From Rhizopus sp. PT2906 (taxonomy: Eukaryota; Mucoromycota; Mucoromycetes; Mucorales; Rhizopodaceae), in the NCBI GenBank assembly GCA_025529335.1, contig JAMYHX010000124.1, positions 27,703-91,702 of the forward strand: 64,000 nucleotides of DNA, in the 5' to 3' direction. Made by a program: the position numbers and the translations under genes. Below are positions 1 to 10,630 of the stretch, piece after piece; positions within the stretch are counted from its first letter, which is position 1; each line of letters opens with the position of its first letter. Below the pieces are notes generated by a model. It saw only the letters and a list, made by a program, of their open reading frames with translations, made no database searches and was not told the origin of the DNA.

Positions 1-85
1 AACTCTGAGAGACCACTTCAAGCCTGTCCAAAACAAGCCTTACCTCTTAGAAATACCTTGCTGACACTTCGCAACCAGTTGCTTC

Positions 86-600
86 ATGCTGTCCAAACAG
101 AGCATCGACAATCACGATACCAAGGCATTGGATCCTTTGGTTGCCTTTGCTCATTTTTTAATTTCTTGTCAGCAAAGAATAATCAGTATTGATCGATGGG
201 ACGATCTAACCGTCACAAAACTGTACTTGGTCGCTATGGAAATGGTCAAAAATGATAGCAAGACAGAGAATGACAAAGTGGAAGCCTTACAAACGATTTG
301 TCAAGCAACACAAAAGTAATTTGAGAAAATAATGACGATCGTTTTCGACAACCCCAGCCAAGCGCGTAGATACACGCAGATGCAGGGCGATACTATAGCG
401 CGAGTCTTAAAAGGAAGTGCGACACAATGGAACAAGGATCAAACAATGCACCATCAGAAGTAACAATACCAATGGTGCTTCCTAAAGACTTTGACGGCAC
501 TTCTACTAGATCTATAAATTCCAAATACAAAAATCTGATTGCATTTATCGATGCTTGGAAGCAGAATAACAAAGGTCGAATGAATTGGCCTGCTTGTTAG
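86..600 (+). other. Short coding-like frames, unrecognised
   Basis: Three short open frames lie in a row: 86-319 (77 codons), 332 to about 460, and 427-600 (57 codons, ending in MNWPAC). Their composition looks protein-like (few low-complexity runs, balanced charge) but the frames do not join without a shift or an unidentified intron. I recognise no domain. The position next to a DIRS-like relic suggests remains of a broken gene or element. This is inference; they could be random open frames. Confidence 0.2.
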
Positions 601-761
601 GAAGGAGGAAAGAAGAAGGGCCTGTTCAGTGAGCACTCGAATAGCCAAAGTTTGAAGAATAAAAGACCCTAGTTGGAGAAACGGAGGCTGAGGGTGTGGC
701 TATAGGCTTTAGGGCCGCGCTTTTATTGTCATAATTATATAAAAAATAAAATTTCTGTAAT

Positions 762-1380
762 CTAGTCTGATCGCACTACGGCGAGATGCTGTGATGAATA
801 GTCCTGAATTGGTACCAAGTATTTTAACACCAGGTTGGGATCATACTCCGCTGGGTCTCTCCTGAATTCTCTGAAAACACCAATTTGCCCAGTTTTTCCA
901 ATAGCGATTGTAGGCGCTGTTGGTTGATTTGCGAATAGCTTGAGCTAGAGGCTTTCCTGTAGATTCGTCCACCCATTCTTTCTCCTGATGCTTTCGGATA
1001 ACTGCCATGCGGTTACTGATAAACTCTTCTTCAAGGTGAAAACTAGGGGCTCCGCCTTGTTGCACTTCAACACCATCGACCACCAAAATTGTGTTGGCCA
1101 TGTTGGGGTCACCATCACACAATTTTTGTACTTGATTTTGATTGATTTTCAATATCTGTGGTATCAGTTTCCAATGTGAGTTTAGGAAGAGACCCTTCCT
1201 GGGTCATGCTTGCTGGAAAGCATCTGTTCTTTCTGCTCTGGGATCGTTATTCCATGACCAGTACCTCTTCAACTTGTTGTTGATGTTGTCGGCAAACACA
1301 TCTATCCTGAGACTGACATTCTACTTCTGTACAATTCGCTTGACAAACCAATGTGGTAAGCTATAGTTGTGGAATTACAG
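762..1380 (-). mobile_element. DIRS-like tyrosine-recombinase retrotransposon relic
   Basis: Read on the minus strand, the frame from about 1335 down gives the conserved segment after the RNase H domain of DIRS-type elements: RIDVFADNINNKLKRYWSW, then NNDPRAERTDAFQQA, then LNSHWKLIPQ. It runs into a core-binding (SAM-like) segment typical of tyrosine recombinases, STNSAYNRYWKNWANWC (about 890-940). In-frame stops sit near 1321, near 1205 (TGA where a Trp is expected) and at the end of the opened frame. Near 870 the frame shifts and continues as RRDPAEYDPNLVLKYLVP to a stop at 762-764. No catalytic RHRY region was found. The element is inactive; no termini or split direct repeats were identified. 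Confidence 0.72.
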
Positions 1381-1619
1381 CAATTTGCCAAAAGTAAATG
1401 CAGGATCATCGGGATCCATTTCTTTCACCCTTTCTTCAACTTGAGTTTCACTCATGACTATCTCATTTGTCTTTATATAATGCTCTTCCATATTAATGCT
1501 AATTAGTTGAGGTGTCTGAATTGACTTGCAACGTCTGGTCTGACTTGATTTTTTCAAGTGTCTAAATACAAATTACCCTTTGTCTGAATTTAAAGTGCGA
1601 GTTTATGCTTTATTTTGGT

Positions 1620-1634
1620 GCCACGTTAAACGTG
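1620..1634. repeat. Palindromic 15-mer, left copy
   Basis: The sequence GCCACGTTAAACGTG is close to self-complementary and recurs in reverse-complement orientation at 3028-3042. The two copies bracket about 1.4 kb that holds the 3' end of an unrecognised gene. It could be a terminal inverted repeat remnant or a chance palindrome. Confidence 0.45.
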
Positions 1635-1823
1635 AGAAATCGTCATGCGTTGTAACGAATGAGAGAAATTTTATTAAATAATAATAATAAAACTGCTTTT
1701 GCTTGATGCAATAAAGAAAGATTGAATACTAATAATGATAATTTTACAAAAGTATATATACGTCATATAAATGCATATAATATAAAAAGAAAGGATGATG
1801 TGTGTACAGGAGTGTATTGAAGC

Positions 1824-2098
1824 TTAGACGCCACCACCACTTCGGCTGTGAGTTTAATCTTATTTAGTGGTCTGATATTCACACAAAAACACATCACTTA
1901 CCTAACATCTCTTAAACCAATGCCATTGTTGCGTAGTCTCCAATCAGCTCGAATACGATCCAAATTAGCTGAATCAAACGAGGGCTCACCTGATGGAACA
2001 AAGACAAGTGGGTGTGATACAGGTACGATTGAAGCAGCCTTAAGTCTTGAGAAAGTATAGACAGTTGCTGCAACAACTGTTACTGGTACTGCCCTACT
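1824..2098 (-). CDS. 3' end of an unrecognised spliced gene
   Basis: Two exons can be read on the minus strand. The terminal exon 1824-1845 encodes a tail ending SRSGGGV and a TAA stop. It joins through a clean intron (GTAAGT donor, CAG acceptor) to an exon 1902 to about 2098 that stays open in one frame and includes VPSGEPSFDSANLDRIRADW. A Ser/Val/Ala-rich stretch precedes it. Upstream exons could not be found with confidence; a possible ATG near 2351 opens only MVAQ before a stop. A poly(A)-signal-like AATAAA follows on the same strand near 1670. I do not recognise the family. It may be a live gene with undetected 5' exons or a truncated copy. Confidence 0.4.
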
Positions 2099-3025
2099 TT
2101 AATATAAGTATATGCTTATAATCAACCCAACCTATTCTTTACCAATAAAGAGAACCTTTGGGTATAATTTGGTTAGGCATTTTTGTATTAAAATAAAAAA
2201 GAAAAAAAAATAGAGAAAAAAGAAAAGAAGCCTGATTTTTATAGGAAATGCTCGTTCTACAAAAGTTGCATAAACAATATATGCGGAACAAAACGGTGGT
2301 CCCTAACCCAAGGACAGGATCTGTATTCAATTTAACCCTATTGGGCAACCATGGCTGTTTTCAATCTGTTGCTCTTCTATTCACATTGTGTTTTCTCAGC
2401 CATTGTAAAAAGGGATATGAATGATTCAAAGAGATTTAATGAATGTAAAGATCTTTTGTAGGCAGTGATCAAAGTTGAAAGGTTTTATAACAATCACCAG
2501 GTATGTTTACTTTGCACATAAAGAAAACATTAGTTTACCTTGAAGGGAAATTCATAGAAGATCTAAACAAGTAATTTCATTCTACATCGAATAAACTCTC
2601 TGGAGAATTAGAAGATGATCAGATAGAGTCAACAAGGAAGGATATATACTGTGATCTTCTTTAAAAATAATCTCACACTGCTTCACTATTTTAACAGCCC
2701 GCTCCAAAATGGGATCTTTAGATATAAAATACGGTAAAGGTGGACAAAAAAGGAAAGCACTACATGCACTAGAAAACTCATGACAAAGAGGCTAATGTTA
2801 TGAGACCTAACTGTGACTCCATTTTACAATTTCACACTATCAGAGCTTCTACCTAAGCTAAGGTTGTGCAGTGAGATGTCCATAAATGTAAAATACACGT
2901 GACTGAACTTGATTCTTTGTTGATAACACCTGACAACATAAAATAAAATACAACAAAGAAATAACAACATTTCTCTTTATCTCTTTCTTCCTGAAAGAAA
3001 CAAACCAAGACGGTAGCTTCATGAA

Positions 3026-3042
3026 GCCACGTTTAACGTGGC
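3026..3042. repeat. Palindromic 17-mer, right copy
   Basis: GCCACGTTTAACGTGGC is a perfect palindrome apart from its central base and is the inverted partner of 1620-1634. No target-site duplication was evident next to either copy. Confidence 0.45.
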
Positions 3043-3177
3043 GTTACATATTCAAAAGCTTTGTTGGGCGATATCATAGGTAATAGGTAGAGGTAGTGCC
3101 TGTAGTATTAGTCTAATTTCTGGTGCATGTAGCGTTTCCCTTATAGAGAACATACGAGTGAAATATCAAGCGAACAG

Positions 3178-3712
3178 ATGAATCAAAGAAGAAAGTTATC
3201 GTCCGTTGACAAGGTTGTCCGTCAAAAGAAAGGAAAAGTAGTAGACATGGTCTTTAAGTACGATAGTTACGATATTGGAGTTTATGAAACAAAAAAATCG
3301 TCTAGAGAGTACAGTGATGAAGTGATCACTGATGAACAAAGTTCCCAAAATAATGAAGGGTATGCTCATTAAAATTTTAACGATAGCACCTACCAAGTTA
3401 AGACAGCTAGAGACTGTTGGGATAATTACTAGTGGTAAGTAACGTTCAGGAGTCTGTTTCTGATAGCTAAAAATCAATATTATAGGTTTGAAATCTGGAA
3501 GAGCTAAAGAAACGCACAAGAGAGTATGTCGAAGACGGCCATGTGTATTTGGAGATATGCAAGACAAAATATCGACGTACACCTTTGCCTGAACCTCTAG
3601 ATCTGCCAGAAGAAGCAAAAAAAGATGGGCTGTCTAAAAGTGAATACAATGAAGATCTCTTGCCGGCTTCAGATCAGTCAAACACAAAATCGCCTGATTT
3701 TGCTTTTGTTTA
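3178..3712 (+). pseudogene. Broken copy of a multi-copy hypothetical family
   Basis: The frame from 3178 encodes a Lys-rich start and KGKVVDMVFKYDSYDIGVYE. After 3335-3345 the reading shifts and continues as NKVPKIMKGMLIKILTIAPT and a stretch ending VGIITSG, where a GTAAGT donor (about 3435) and TAG acceptor (about 3484) mark an intron. Beyond it a 70-codon frame runs to a stop near 3712. From general knowledge, mucoralean genomes carry many hypothetical proteins of this pattern. The VD...E.K spacing resembles PD-(D/E)XK nuclease motifs, but that is speculative. Frame breaks make this copy non-functional. Confidence 0.5.
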
Positions 3713-3959
3713 AACATGATATTTTTATTGATGGCCCAAATGAGCGCAAAAATAAAATAATATAACAAACGTCGTTCAATCCGTTTGGAAGTAAATGCTA
3801 AGAAAAAACCCCTTATGGATACAAGGATAGAAAAGTAAAAAGAAATTAATGAGTAGGATTATCGATATAAAGCTAAAGGAATTGATTTAACAATACAAGA
3901 AGCTTTTGACCGTGGGGATGCTTAGTAGAGATCAATTTGTTGTGGTGTAGCTGATCTAA

Positions 3960-4800
3960 TTCATATAGTATGGCGCATATAATCGGCCATCGCTGAGGTC
4001 AGATAAGGGCTAGGTTTGGGGGAACCGAAGGACGTAAAGGAAGCATATTAAGAAGGGATGACGATGGATCGCGTATAGGTTTAGGCATAAACAGACGTCG
4101 GTGCATATCAAGGCAACTAATAGCGTGATTCTTAGGTAGCTGTTGCGTTGGGCGCTTGGGACATGGTCGAGGTTTGCCACCAGGAAGCCAGCCTAATCTC
4201 CAGCGTATGCAGCGACTGCGCTCTGCCTTAGACATGGGCAACCAGAGTTTAGGATCCAGAGGAGCCGATCAACGGCAGTTAGAAAGCAATTTAGAGTTTC
4301 GGCATCGTTGGCGGATTTCTAGATTCTGTTGAAAAAAGCGTCGTTTAGCAGCCTTGAGTGAGTGAGTGTCGGGTTCCTCAGTAGTAGACAGCATTGTTTT
4401 CCAAAGCGATGTACGAAAGAGAAAGCGTGTACCACTGGCTTCCTCTGGTATTGCGGATATAAGGTAATAGACAAACAGTGCATCTTCTAGCAAGTATAAA
4501 GAGCAAAAGAGGAACTGTGCCTGTAGCATACTGGCTCGTTCCAACAGAGGGGCAACTTGGACATGTGGAGCATGACCTTATGGACGTTTTGCCTCGAGCA
4601 TCGTAGGTTTTCTTGATGCAATTACTTTAGGCTTCCTCTAGAGCGTGAAGTTGAGAGACTGTGAGGCGATTGATGGCTTGGCCGTACTCAAGCTGAGATC
4701 GAACGATGTGAGCGTAAAACCTGATGAAAAGAAGATTGGAGAAACCGGAAGGATTCACGCCAACAGATAACAGCATGTTCATCGCTGCAAGAGATACTCT
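3960..4800 (-). mobile_element. LINE (non-LTR) retrotransposon relic, RT C-terminus
   Basis: Minus-strand frames give a typical LINE reverse-transcriptase 3' region. There is a thumb-like stretch containing SQLEYGQAINRLTVSQLHAL (about 4620-4700), then RASMLQAQFLFCSLYLLEDA (about 4480-4540), and a C-terminal Cys/His knuckle region with RSRCIRWRLGWLPGGKPRPC and HAISCLDMHRR (about 4080-4215). The parts lie in more than one frame with stops between them. Only the 3' portion is present, consistent with the 5' truncation normal for LINEs, and no poly(A) tail or target duplication was pinned down. A copy this broken cannot mobilise itself. Confidence 0.7.
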
Positions 4801-5013
4801 TTTTTATTAAAGTACGGCACTTTTTTTTTTGAAAATTAGGCGTCATCTTTTTCCTGACTAAAGCGACACTTTAATTCTTTTTAGTGCGACATCATTTTGA
4901 TAAAAAGTGGATATTGAGATATTTTCAAAAACGGACATTCTAAATGAACGATGTTTGGCGTAACAGAAATTAAAGGACTTCTTTTTATGAGATCACACGA
5001 CCTCACAACAGAC

Positions 5014-6000
5014 CTACTGAGCTGCAATCACCCGATCTTTCCCTGCAAGATCTTTCCATACTTGAATATTAGTCAGTTGATTGTTCTTGAGTGTCCTGGT
5101 CAATGGTTCAACTTGATGGCTTCCTCCGATTTCCATCAACACCTTGGGCACATCAGCCGCAAACGCTTGACAATGCTCTTTATATATCTCTATAATCCTT
5201 TTATGCACCATTGTACCTTGGTCGTCAGCAACAAGTGCCCTCATATCCTCCCAATTCTTCACATCAGGATCCAAGCTTTCATATTCATCTTGCGTAACGT
5301 ACGGTGGGTTTGACACAATCATATGAACTTTATCAGACGGTGAATAATCAAATACGTCTCCTTGTTGGAATCGAACAGGATTTTTTAATTTACGCTGATG
5401 TACCTTCAAGTTATGATTAGCAAGCTCAATTGCTTTCTCTGATATATCTAATCCAATGATCTCAACAGAGTCCTTAGGTAATCGGCTAGAAAGTGCAAGA
5501 GCAATACATCCTGTTCCTGTGCATATATCAAGTATCCTCATCTTTTCTCCTTTTTTAACCAAATGTGGATAAAGTAACCGAATAGTTTTATCTGTCCATT
5601 CTTCTGTTTCCCATCTATTTAAGGTTACTACTTTTTCCTCTTCTCTTTGTTTGTAAATAATGGACAGTACCTAGGAATAAGCACCGGTGGTCTCGTGACA
5701 ATATCTAGTTCACAAAAGGGCTGAGTCCCTAAGCTATGTTAGTAAAAAAAAAACCAAGTGTAGATTGTCTATCCTACCAAGGATATATTGTAAAGGTTTA
5801 TGATCTGATACCCGTTGTTTAATCAAGTCTTCCAAATGCTTTTCTTCTCGAGATGTCAAAGGGTTGCTCCTGACGGACATTCTTTTTCCACGACTGTCTT
5901 CAATCACTTTTTCTTTTAACCAAAATAAGTGTCTGCTTGCGAGATTGTAATCGCCATCACAGGCTACCAACAGTCGCTGAATCCATCTCGATTGATTCAT
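5014..6000 (-). CDS. MTQ1: Release-factor glutamine N5-methyltransferase
   Basis: Three exons (6000-5778, 5728-5671, 5614-5014) join to a 293-residue protein. Intron 1 has a TACTAAC branch site; its acceptor at 5729 restores the frame as ILG-TQPFCELD. It is a class I SAM-dependent methyltransferase of the PrmC/HemK family, which methylates the Gln of the GGQ motif of release factors. The N-terminal helical domain is followed by IPRWETE (start of the catalytic domain), the SAM-binding loop DICTGTGCIA and the diagnostic catalytic motif NPPYVTQ. Length and layout fit the mitochondrial enzyme (yeast Mtq1, human HEMK1), though no clear transit peptide is visible. It is the only intact gene in a repeat-rich 10 kb. 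The start is the first ATG of exon 1. Confidence 0.9.
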
Positions 6001-6474
6001 AAAAAAAAAAAAAAGAAAAATGCAGCACAGTAAAACTTAGTCACATCAAAACTTCCCAAACAGATTCAATTAAGAAAAGCACTGAATGCATTGCCAGGAA
6101 CTAATTTGATTTCAAAAGTACACGAGATTCAAAACTGTATAGCTCATTTAATAAAGCTAAGCTAAAAGAATGAGAGAATTTGATACAGAACAGAACGAGC
6201 CCGACTTGATTTAAAGAAAGCAAGGACAAATCAACTTGACACTTGAAGTTAACTGAGAACGTTTGGGTGACACAGCATGGTGAGAAGTAGGAAGTGACAT
6301 TAAAGTATTCAAAGGAAAAAAAAGAATGAATGAAAGAAGTCGTATATTTATATAAAATATCGCTAGTTTTTTATACAAGCATACATGTATATCAAGAGTT
6401 TCCATTTGGCTGCTCAGGCCATGTAGACACGTCAGAACCATCAAATTCACCGTAAAAAAATCGATTGGAGTCAA

Positions 6475-6660
6475 TCATACGATATTGTATACCTCCAATG
6501 GACGCATTGCACTCAGAGCAACAGGATACTTCAGTTGCCCCATCACAGTCACCAATAAAGTAAGATGCTTGCCCCAGGCAGAGACGAACCGTCTTCCGCC
6601 CATAATATTGAACATGGTGCTTCTGGTTTCTTCGTTCATTGCGCGAATAATCTGATTTTT
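6475..6660 (-). other. Uninterrupted ~60-codon frame, unrecognised
   Basis: The minus strand reads from about 6660 to a TGA at 6475-6477 with no internal stop and a protein-like composition (MNEETRSTMFNIMGGRRFVS, then SAWGKHLTLL). An acceptor-like AG precedes it near 6657. No partner exon or domain was found. It may be one exon of a decayed gene. Confidence 0.2.
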
Positions 6661-6820
6661 AAATTTGTATTCATTGTTAGTGTAGTATCCACGCTACTAT
6701 TCAGTACTTAAATACAATATCTAATGTTACTATAAGATCTGTTACCCCTTGATCAAATGTGGTCAATGCAGTTTAAAAATAACTCAGCTTTTGATTATAT
6801 AAATATTGATTGTTAAATCT

Positions 6821-7324
6821 ATGCGAAACTCAAATACAACAGTTAGTTCCGACGAAGAAGCATTGGGGAGCAAAGCAAGAAAGGGTGGACTAGGCCGTAA
6901 GTCAAATGGAGGATAGAAGGTCATTTACAACGACTACGAACAGCAAATAACTCACGTTAAAGTTAAGGGTCTTAAAGTAGTTACGGAGGATCACATATAT
7001 CACACTGACTTTGCAAAGCTCTGTAACTTGCTGAAGGATGAGATTGACCATTTGCTGTCGAAAAACTGCCCTACCGGAATCCCAGTCTTTGGAATGCATA
7101 TTGGCGATAAGTGGGGTTAGAGATTAAGGATATTCTTACACAAGATAAACTGAAAGTTACATTGTAATTAGGACACAAGGCATCGGTGTACGCCATGGAT
7201 TTAGTCTATACACACACGTAGACTATTTGGGGTTGGGGAATTTTTAATTCCTCATTCCAATCTTGATCTAAGTCACTTGGGCCAGTGCTTTAACGTGTTG
7301 ATCACTTTGAAGGTTAAATTTTAA
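6821..7324 (+). pseudogene. Second broken copy of the multi-copy family
   Basis: From the ATG at 6821 the frame gives a Ser/Gly/Lys-rich start, a stop near 6917, and then HTDFAKLCNLLKDEIDHLL followed by PVFGMHIGDKWG and another stop. After a gap comes GHKASVYAMDLVYT (about 7170-7213) and, in another frame, a C-terminus containing IPHSNLDLSHLGQCFNVLIT ending at a TAA near 7324. The order DFxKLxNLxKD, then xVYxMDLxY, then a Leu-rich end matches what I recall of a multi-copy mucoralean hypothetical family; the copy at 3178 carries a different part of it. Several stops and shifts show decay. Confidence 0.5.
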
Positions 7325-7979
7325 TACCAAATAGAAAATTATATTTGTTTTACTAACTGTTAAGAATACTAGGAATTAGTGGATAAATCCTCCAAATAAT
7401 GCTTGGAGTTTTTGATGAAAGCTGCCACTCCTGGAACGCCTCCAGCACGAAGACAGCTTTGTGTCCAGTCTTTTAGGAGCCCCCAAAAGAAGTTTGAATA
7501 AAAGTACCTCTTTTGTTAAAAATATATATAACATCCGCTATATAAAATGCAATGTTTATTTACAAGTGTTTGTCAAAGAGGTGGGAATTAGACGCTTTAC
7601 AATTAGAAGTTTTGTTTATATGTGGTATAAGGGAGTTTAAAGAGCATGACTTAATAATTGGGCATTACCTTCATTGTTTGCGATTTACTCATATACACGC
7701 GAAAACGCTATGAGCATCCCCTCCCATCTTTATGATTGGCTGATTTGAGCTTATGTTCACACGAGAGTTAAGCGAGAGATGAAGGAATGATTTGACTTGC
7801 ATAAGCATGAATTATACAAAGATATACGTACAAAATACTATCTTTTAAAAGTGAATACTAAAATAACTTGAAATTTGTAGATAAAATGAAACATTACACG
7901 GATGTTGAAAGAACTCTTAGTAATTACAAACTCTGCTCCTCCACTTAATTGTTGGTTCGATTCTCTGAATAGTCCCTCA
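7325..7979. other. Gene-free spacer
   Basis: AT-rich DNA with no open frame worth naming and no RNA gene seen. It separates the family relic from the LINE relic that follows. Confidence 0.6.
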
Positions 7980-9400
7980 TTAGTTGCAGATGTATACAAT
8001 AGATCTGTATCTGTATACTCTGAGATAGCAGGTAATACGCTGTACCTGCCATTTAGATCCGAGACACCCGAAATCCTTTAGACCAATTATGCTGTTCTTT
8101 AGACAGGTCAACATGCAACGTTGGTACCTGACAGATTGAAAAGAACCATTATATATGAACCTATCCTGTATAAAGAACGGCGTAAAAGACAGTGGTATTT
8201 TATACAAATAAATGGAGCATACGCAGCGGGAATGAAAAGTTGCACCAAGAACTCGAACAGGAGAATTTGATTATTCCGAATTATCATACCTAAAACTTTT
8301 TGGGAGAGGATAGGATGAATATACAGTTCATGCTGGCATCTTGCACGTAAGAGATAAGAGTTGGGATCCTGAATGTAAAAATGCGGAAAGGCGTAATTGA
8401 GACAAGGAACGTGTAAGAGTAATGTTAGAAAGAGTGCGTACAGCAGTTGATACGGGAAGTTGCAGATAAATATTGGCATTAGGTACCACAGACGTGAAAT
8501 CCCATAGGCAGTGGGTCAATCACACAGAACAACAAATGTAGGGGATTTGTAAACGATCACAGAGAAGGAGGACGCAAATCGAGGAATAGGAAGGACAAAC
8601 GGAATCCATCCACAGGCTATGTTTTTGGTAGTGTGAGGCTGACTGCCTGAAGGCGGGAAGCACAATCGAGCCCTCGAAGCGCTGGTGAGGCCCAAAAAGT
8701 AAATAACAAGGGACCAACAGGAGCATCGTGGAGAAGGGGAAGGAGCCATCGAATTTGAAGAGCGAGACCACCAAAGCGCCGCGGCAAGCATGAAGTGACA
8801 AGACTAACCTGGGTACAAAGGGTAATCCGTAGAACATGCCATAATGTTGACAAAATCAAGCAGCTGAGAATAGCAACTTGACCCTCCTACCGAGAATGAG
8901 CGTTGGGAGTGTATGGAGCATATTCGTTGGATACGTGCAATAAGAGAAGAAAGACATGACTTTTTATAACAAAGACCGAACACCTTCGTCACGATCTCCC
9001 TAGGACCATTCACAATTCCGATGGAACCCAGCAAGCTTCGGCCACTCAATCTAATTTCAGTAGCGAGCATCGTCAAGAAACACATGAAAGCTGCAGGGAG
9101 AGATACAAAAGTATATGGCCCACATTCAATATGTTCAGCAAGAAGCACGAAGGGCGCTGAAGTAGGCAATGAGACAAGATAAAGAAGCATGCCAATCGGA
9201 ACCTGTCTGCCAACGTATTCGCACAAGTTCTACTACAAAGCATGCTGACAGCAAGAAGATTACAGGTTTCATTTTTTCTTTTTGTCCTGAATATCAAACC
9301 ACGCCCTCTATCTCCTTTCTTCAACTGTAGCATTGATGAAATAAACAAAACATTCATAGCTTTGGTTCCCAAAGCTACTTCAATGTCTTTGTACCTTGTG
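7980..9400 (-). mobile_element. Second LINE-type reverse-transcriptase relic
   Basis: On the minus strand all three frames hold pieces of one decayed RT 3' region. About 8990-8920 gives RIQRICSIHSQRSFSVGG. About 8860-8820 gives ILSTLWHVLRIT, and 8790-8700 gives LPRRFGGLALQIRWLLPLL with HDAPVGP following. Blocks of the type HSQRSxSVxGRA, ILSxLWHVLRV and GGLxxLxPxxQxxALQxRWLxPL occur in this order in fungal LINEs; here FGGL is joined almost directly to ALQIRW, so a stretch is missing. Many overlapping open frames result from the frame mixing. It is a different subfamily from the relic at 3960-4800. Confidence 0.65.
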
Positions 9401-10630
9401 TGAATGCGAGGTAAAGAGGATTACGGAGTGTTTCCTTTCTTTGCTGATGATGTCTTCTCATAATGAGCATCGAGGAATGGTAGCCTTGAATACATTTCGC
9501 CACCAAAATTTGTTTTTCTCTACGAAAATCATCTCTTCCAGCAATCTAGGGCATGCTTCGACCATTTTGGGGTCCAGTGTCCAGCTGTAATTTAGCTAAA
9601 ATACAATCTGATGATCAATTTCAATATAGTTTGACTTTAACAGGAGATTTCCACATTGGTATATGAAGGATTGAGAGCAGAGATGATGATGATATTTGTG
9701 TCTTTGTTGATTTGATTTTCTCGTGATGGGTGTCATATTCAGACGATCAGTCGTATTTTTCTGTACAGCAAATCATCACTCTACCACAAAACGAAGTATG
9801 CTTCAGTTTTTTTTTTTCTTCCTCTGGAAATAGACTAATGCCACAGACGCTACCTCTACTCACTACCTATGATGTCGCTCAACAAAAACTTTCAGTGTGT
9901 GGCGCCACGCTCAACATGATTTTATAAAATTACCATCTTGAATTGTGTCTCTTTTCAAGAAGAGATAAAAAGAAATGCTGTTATTGATGTATTTTGTCAG
10001 TTTGGTCAACAAAGACCACTTAGCTCAAATGTAATTATGATAAGTTCGTATTTACATTATTTAGCCTATTTTCTGGTACATGTGATGTTGGCCTTTCCAG
10101 AGTCGAGCAGCAATGCCCCTTGTTGTATTCAGCTTGTTATTATTTGAAACGGTCAAGTAAGTCGAATTAGATTCTTTATTAAGGAGATCTCAATATTATT
10201 AAATTAGGTTTGAAAGTGAGTTTGGGACACCAAGGTTTTTTGCACTACATCAAATTCTGAAATGACTGTATTTTGGCAAAAGAATGTCCATGTTTTTTGT
10301 TTAGTAAATAGGGATATTGATTCCTGATATGGAAACCAAGACCAAATAGTTTATTTAGTACTGTGTGTTTACATCCCTTTTTCTTGAATAGTATCTGTTT
10401 CTTATTAAAAAGCTGAAACAATCTTGAGCATGCGACTAATATTCAATATCCCATGTTTTTCAGGTTTTCCCCGTAATTCCATTATGTCGCGGAAAAACGT
10501 ATGAAAAAAAGTGTGCCCACCTCCAAGTTTCCTAATTAGGCGTGTCATACCCCCAAGCTTTTATGTTTTAAAAAAGTTCAGATTTTTTTCCAGCTCTTCC
10601 TTTTTTTTTCACTTATTCTTTTTTATTATC
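9401..10630. other. Intergenic, upstream of hexokinase
   Basis: Only weak short frames on both strands; the part to about 9600 may be further decayed LINE sequence. The last 100 bases before the hexokinase ATG are pyrimidine-rich (runs of C/T at 10,570-10,625), as expected of a fungal promoter and leader. Confidence 0.5.

Noticed and set aside
7945..7985. GGTTCGATTCT resembling a tRNA B box
   Set aside because: No matching A box, acceptor stem or anticodon arm could be laid out upstream.
8108..9372. Several overlapping minus-strand frames of 80-140 codons
   Set aside because: They are shifted pieces of one decayed LINE, not separate genes.
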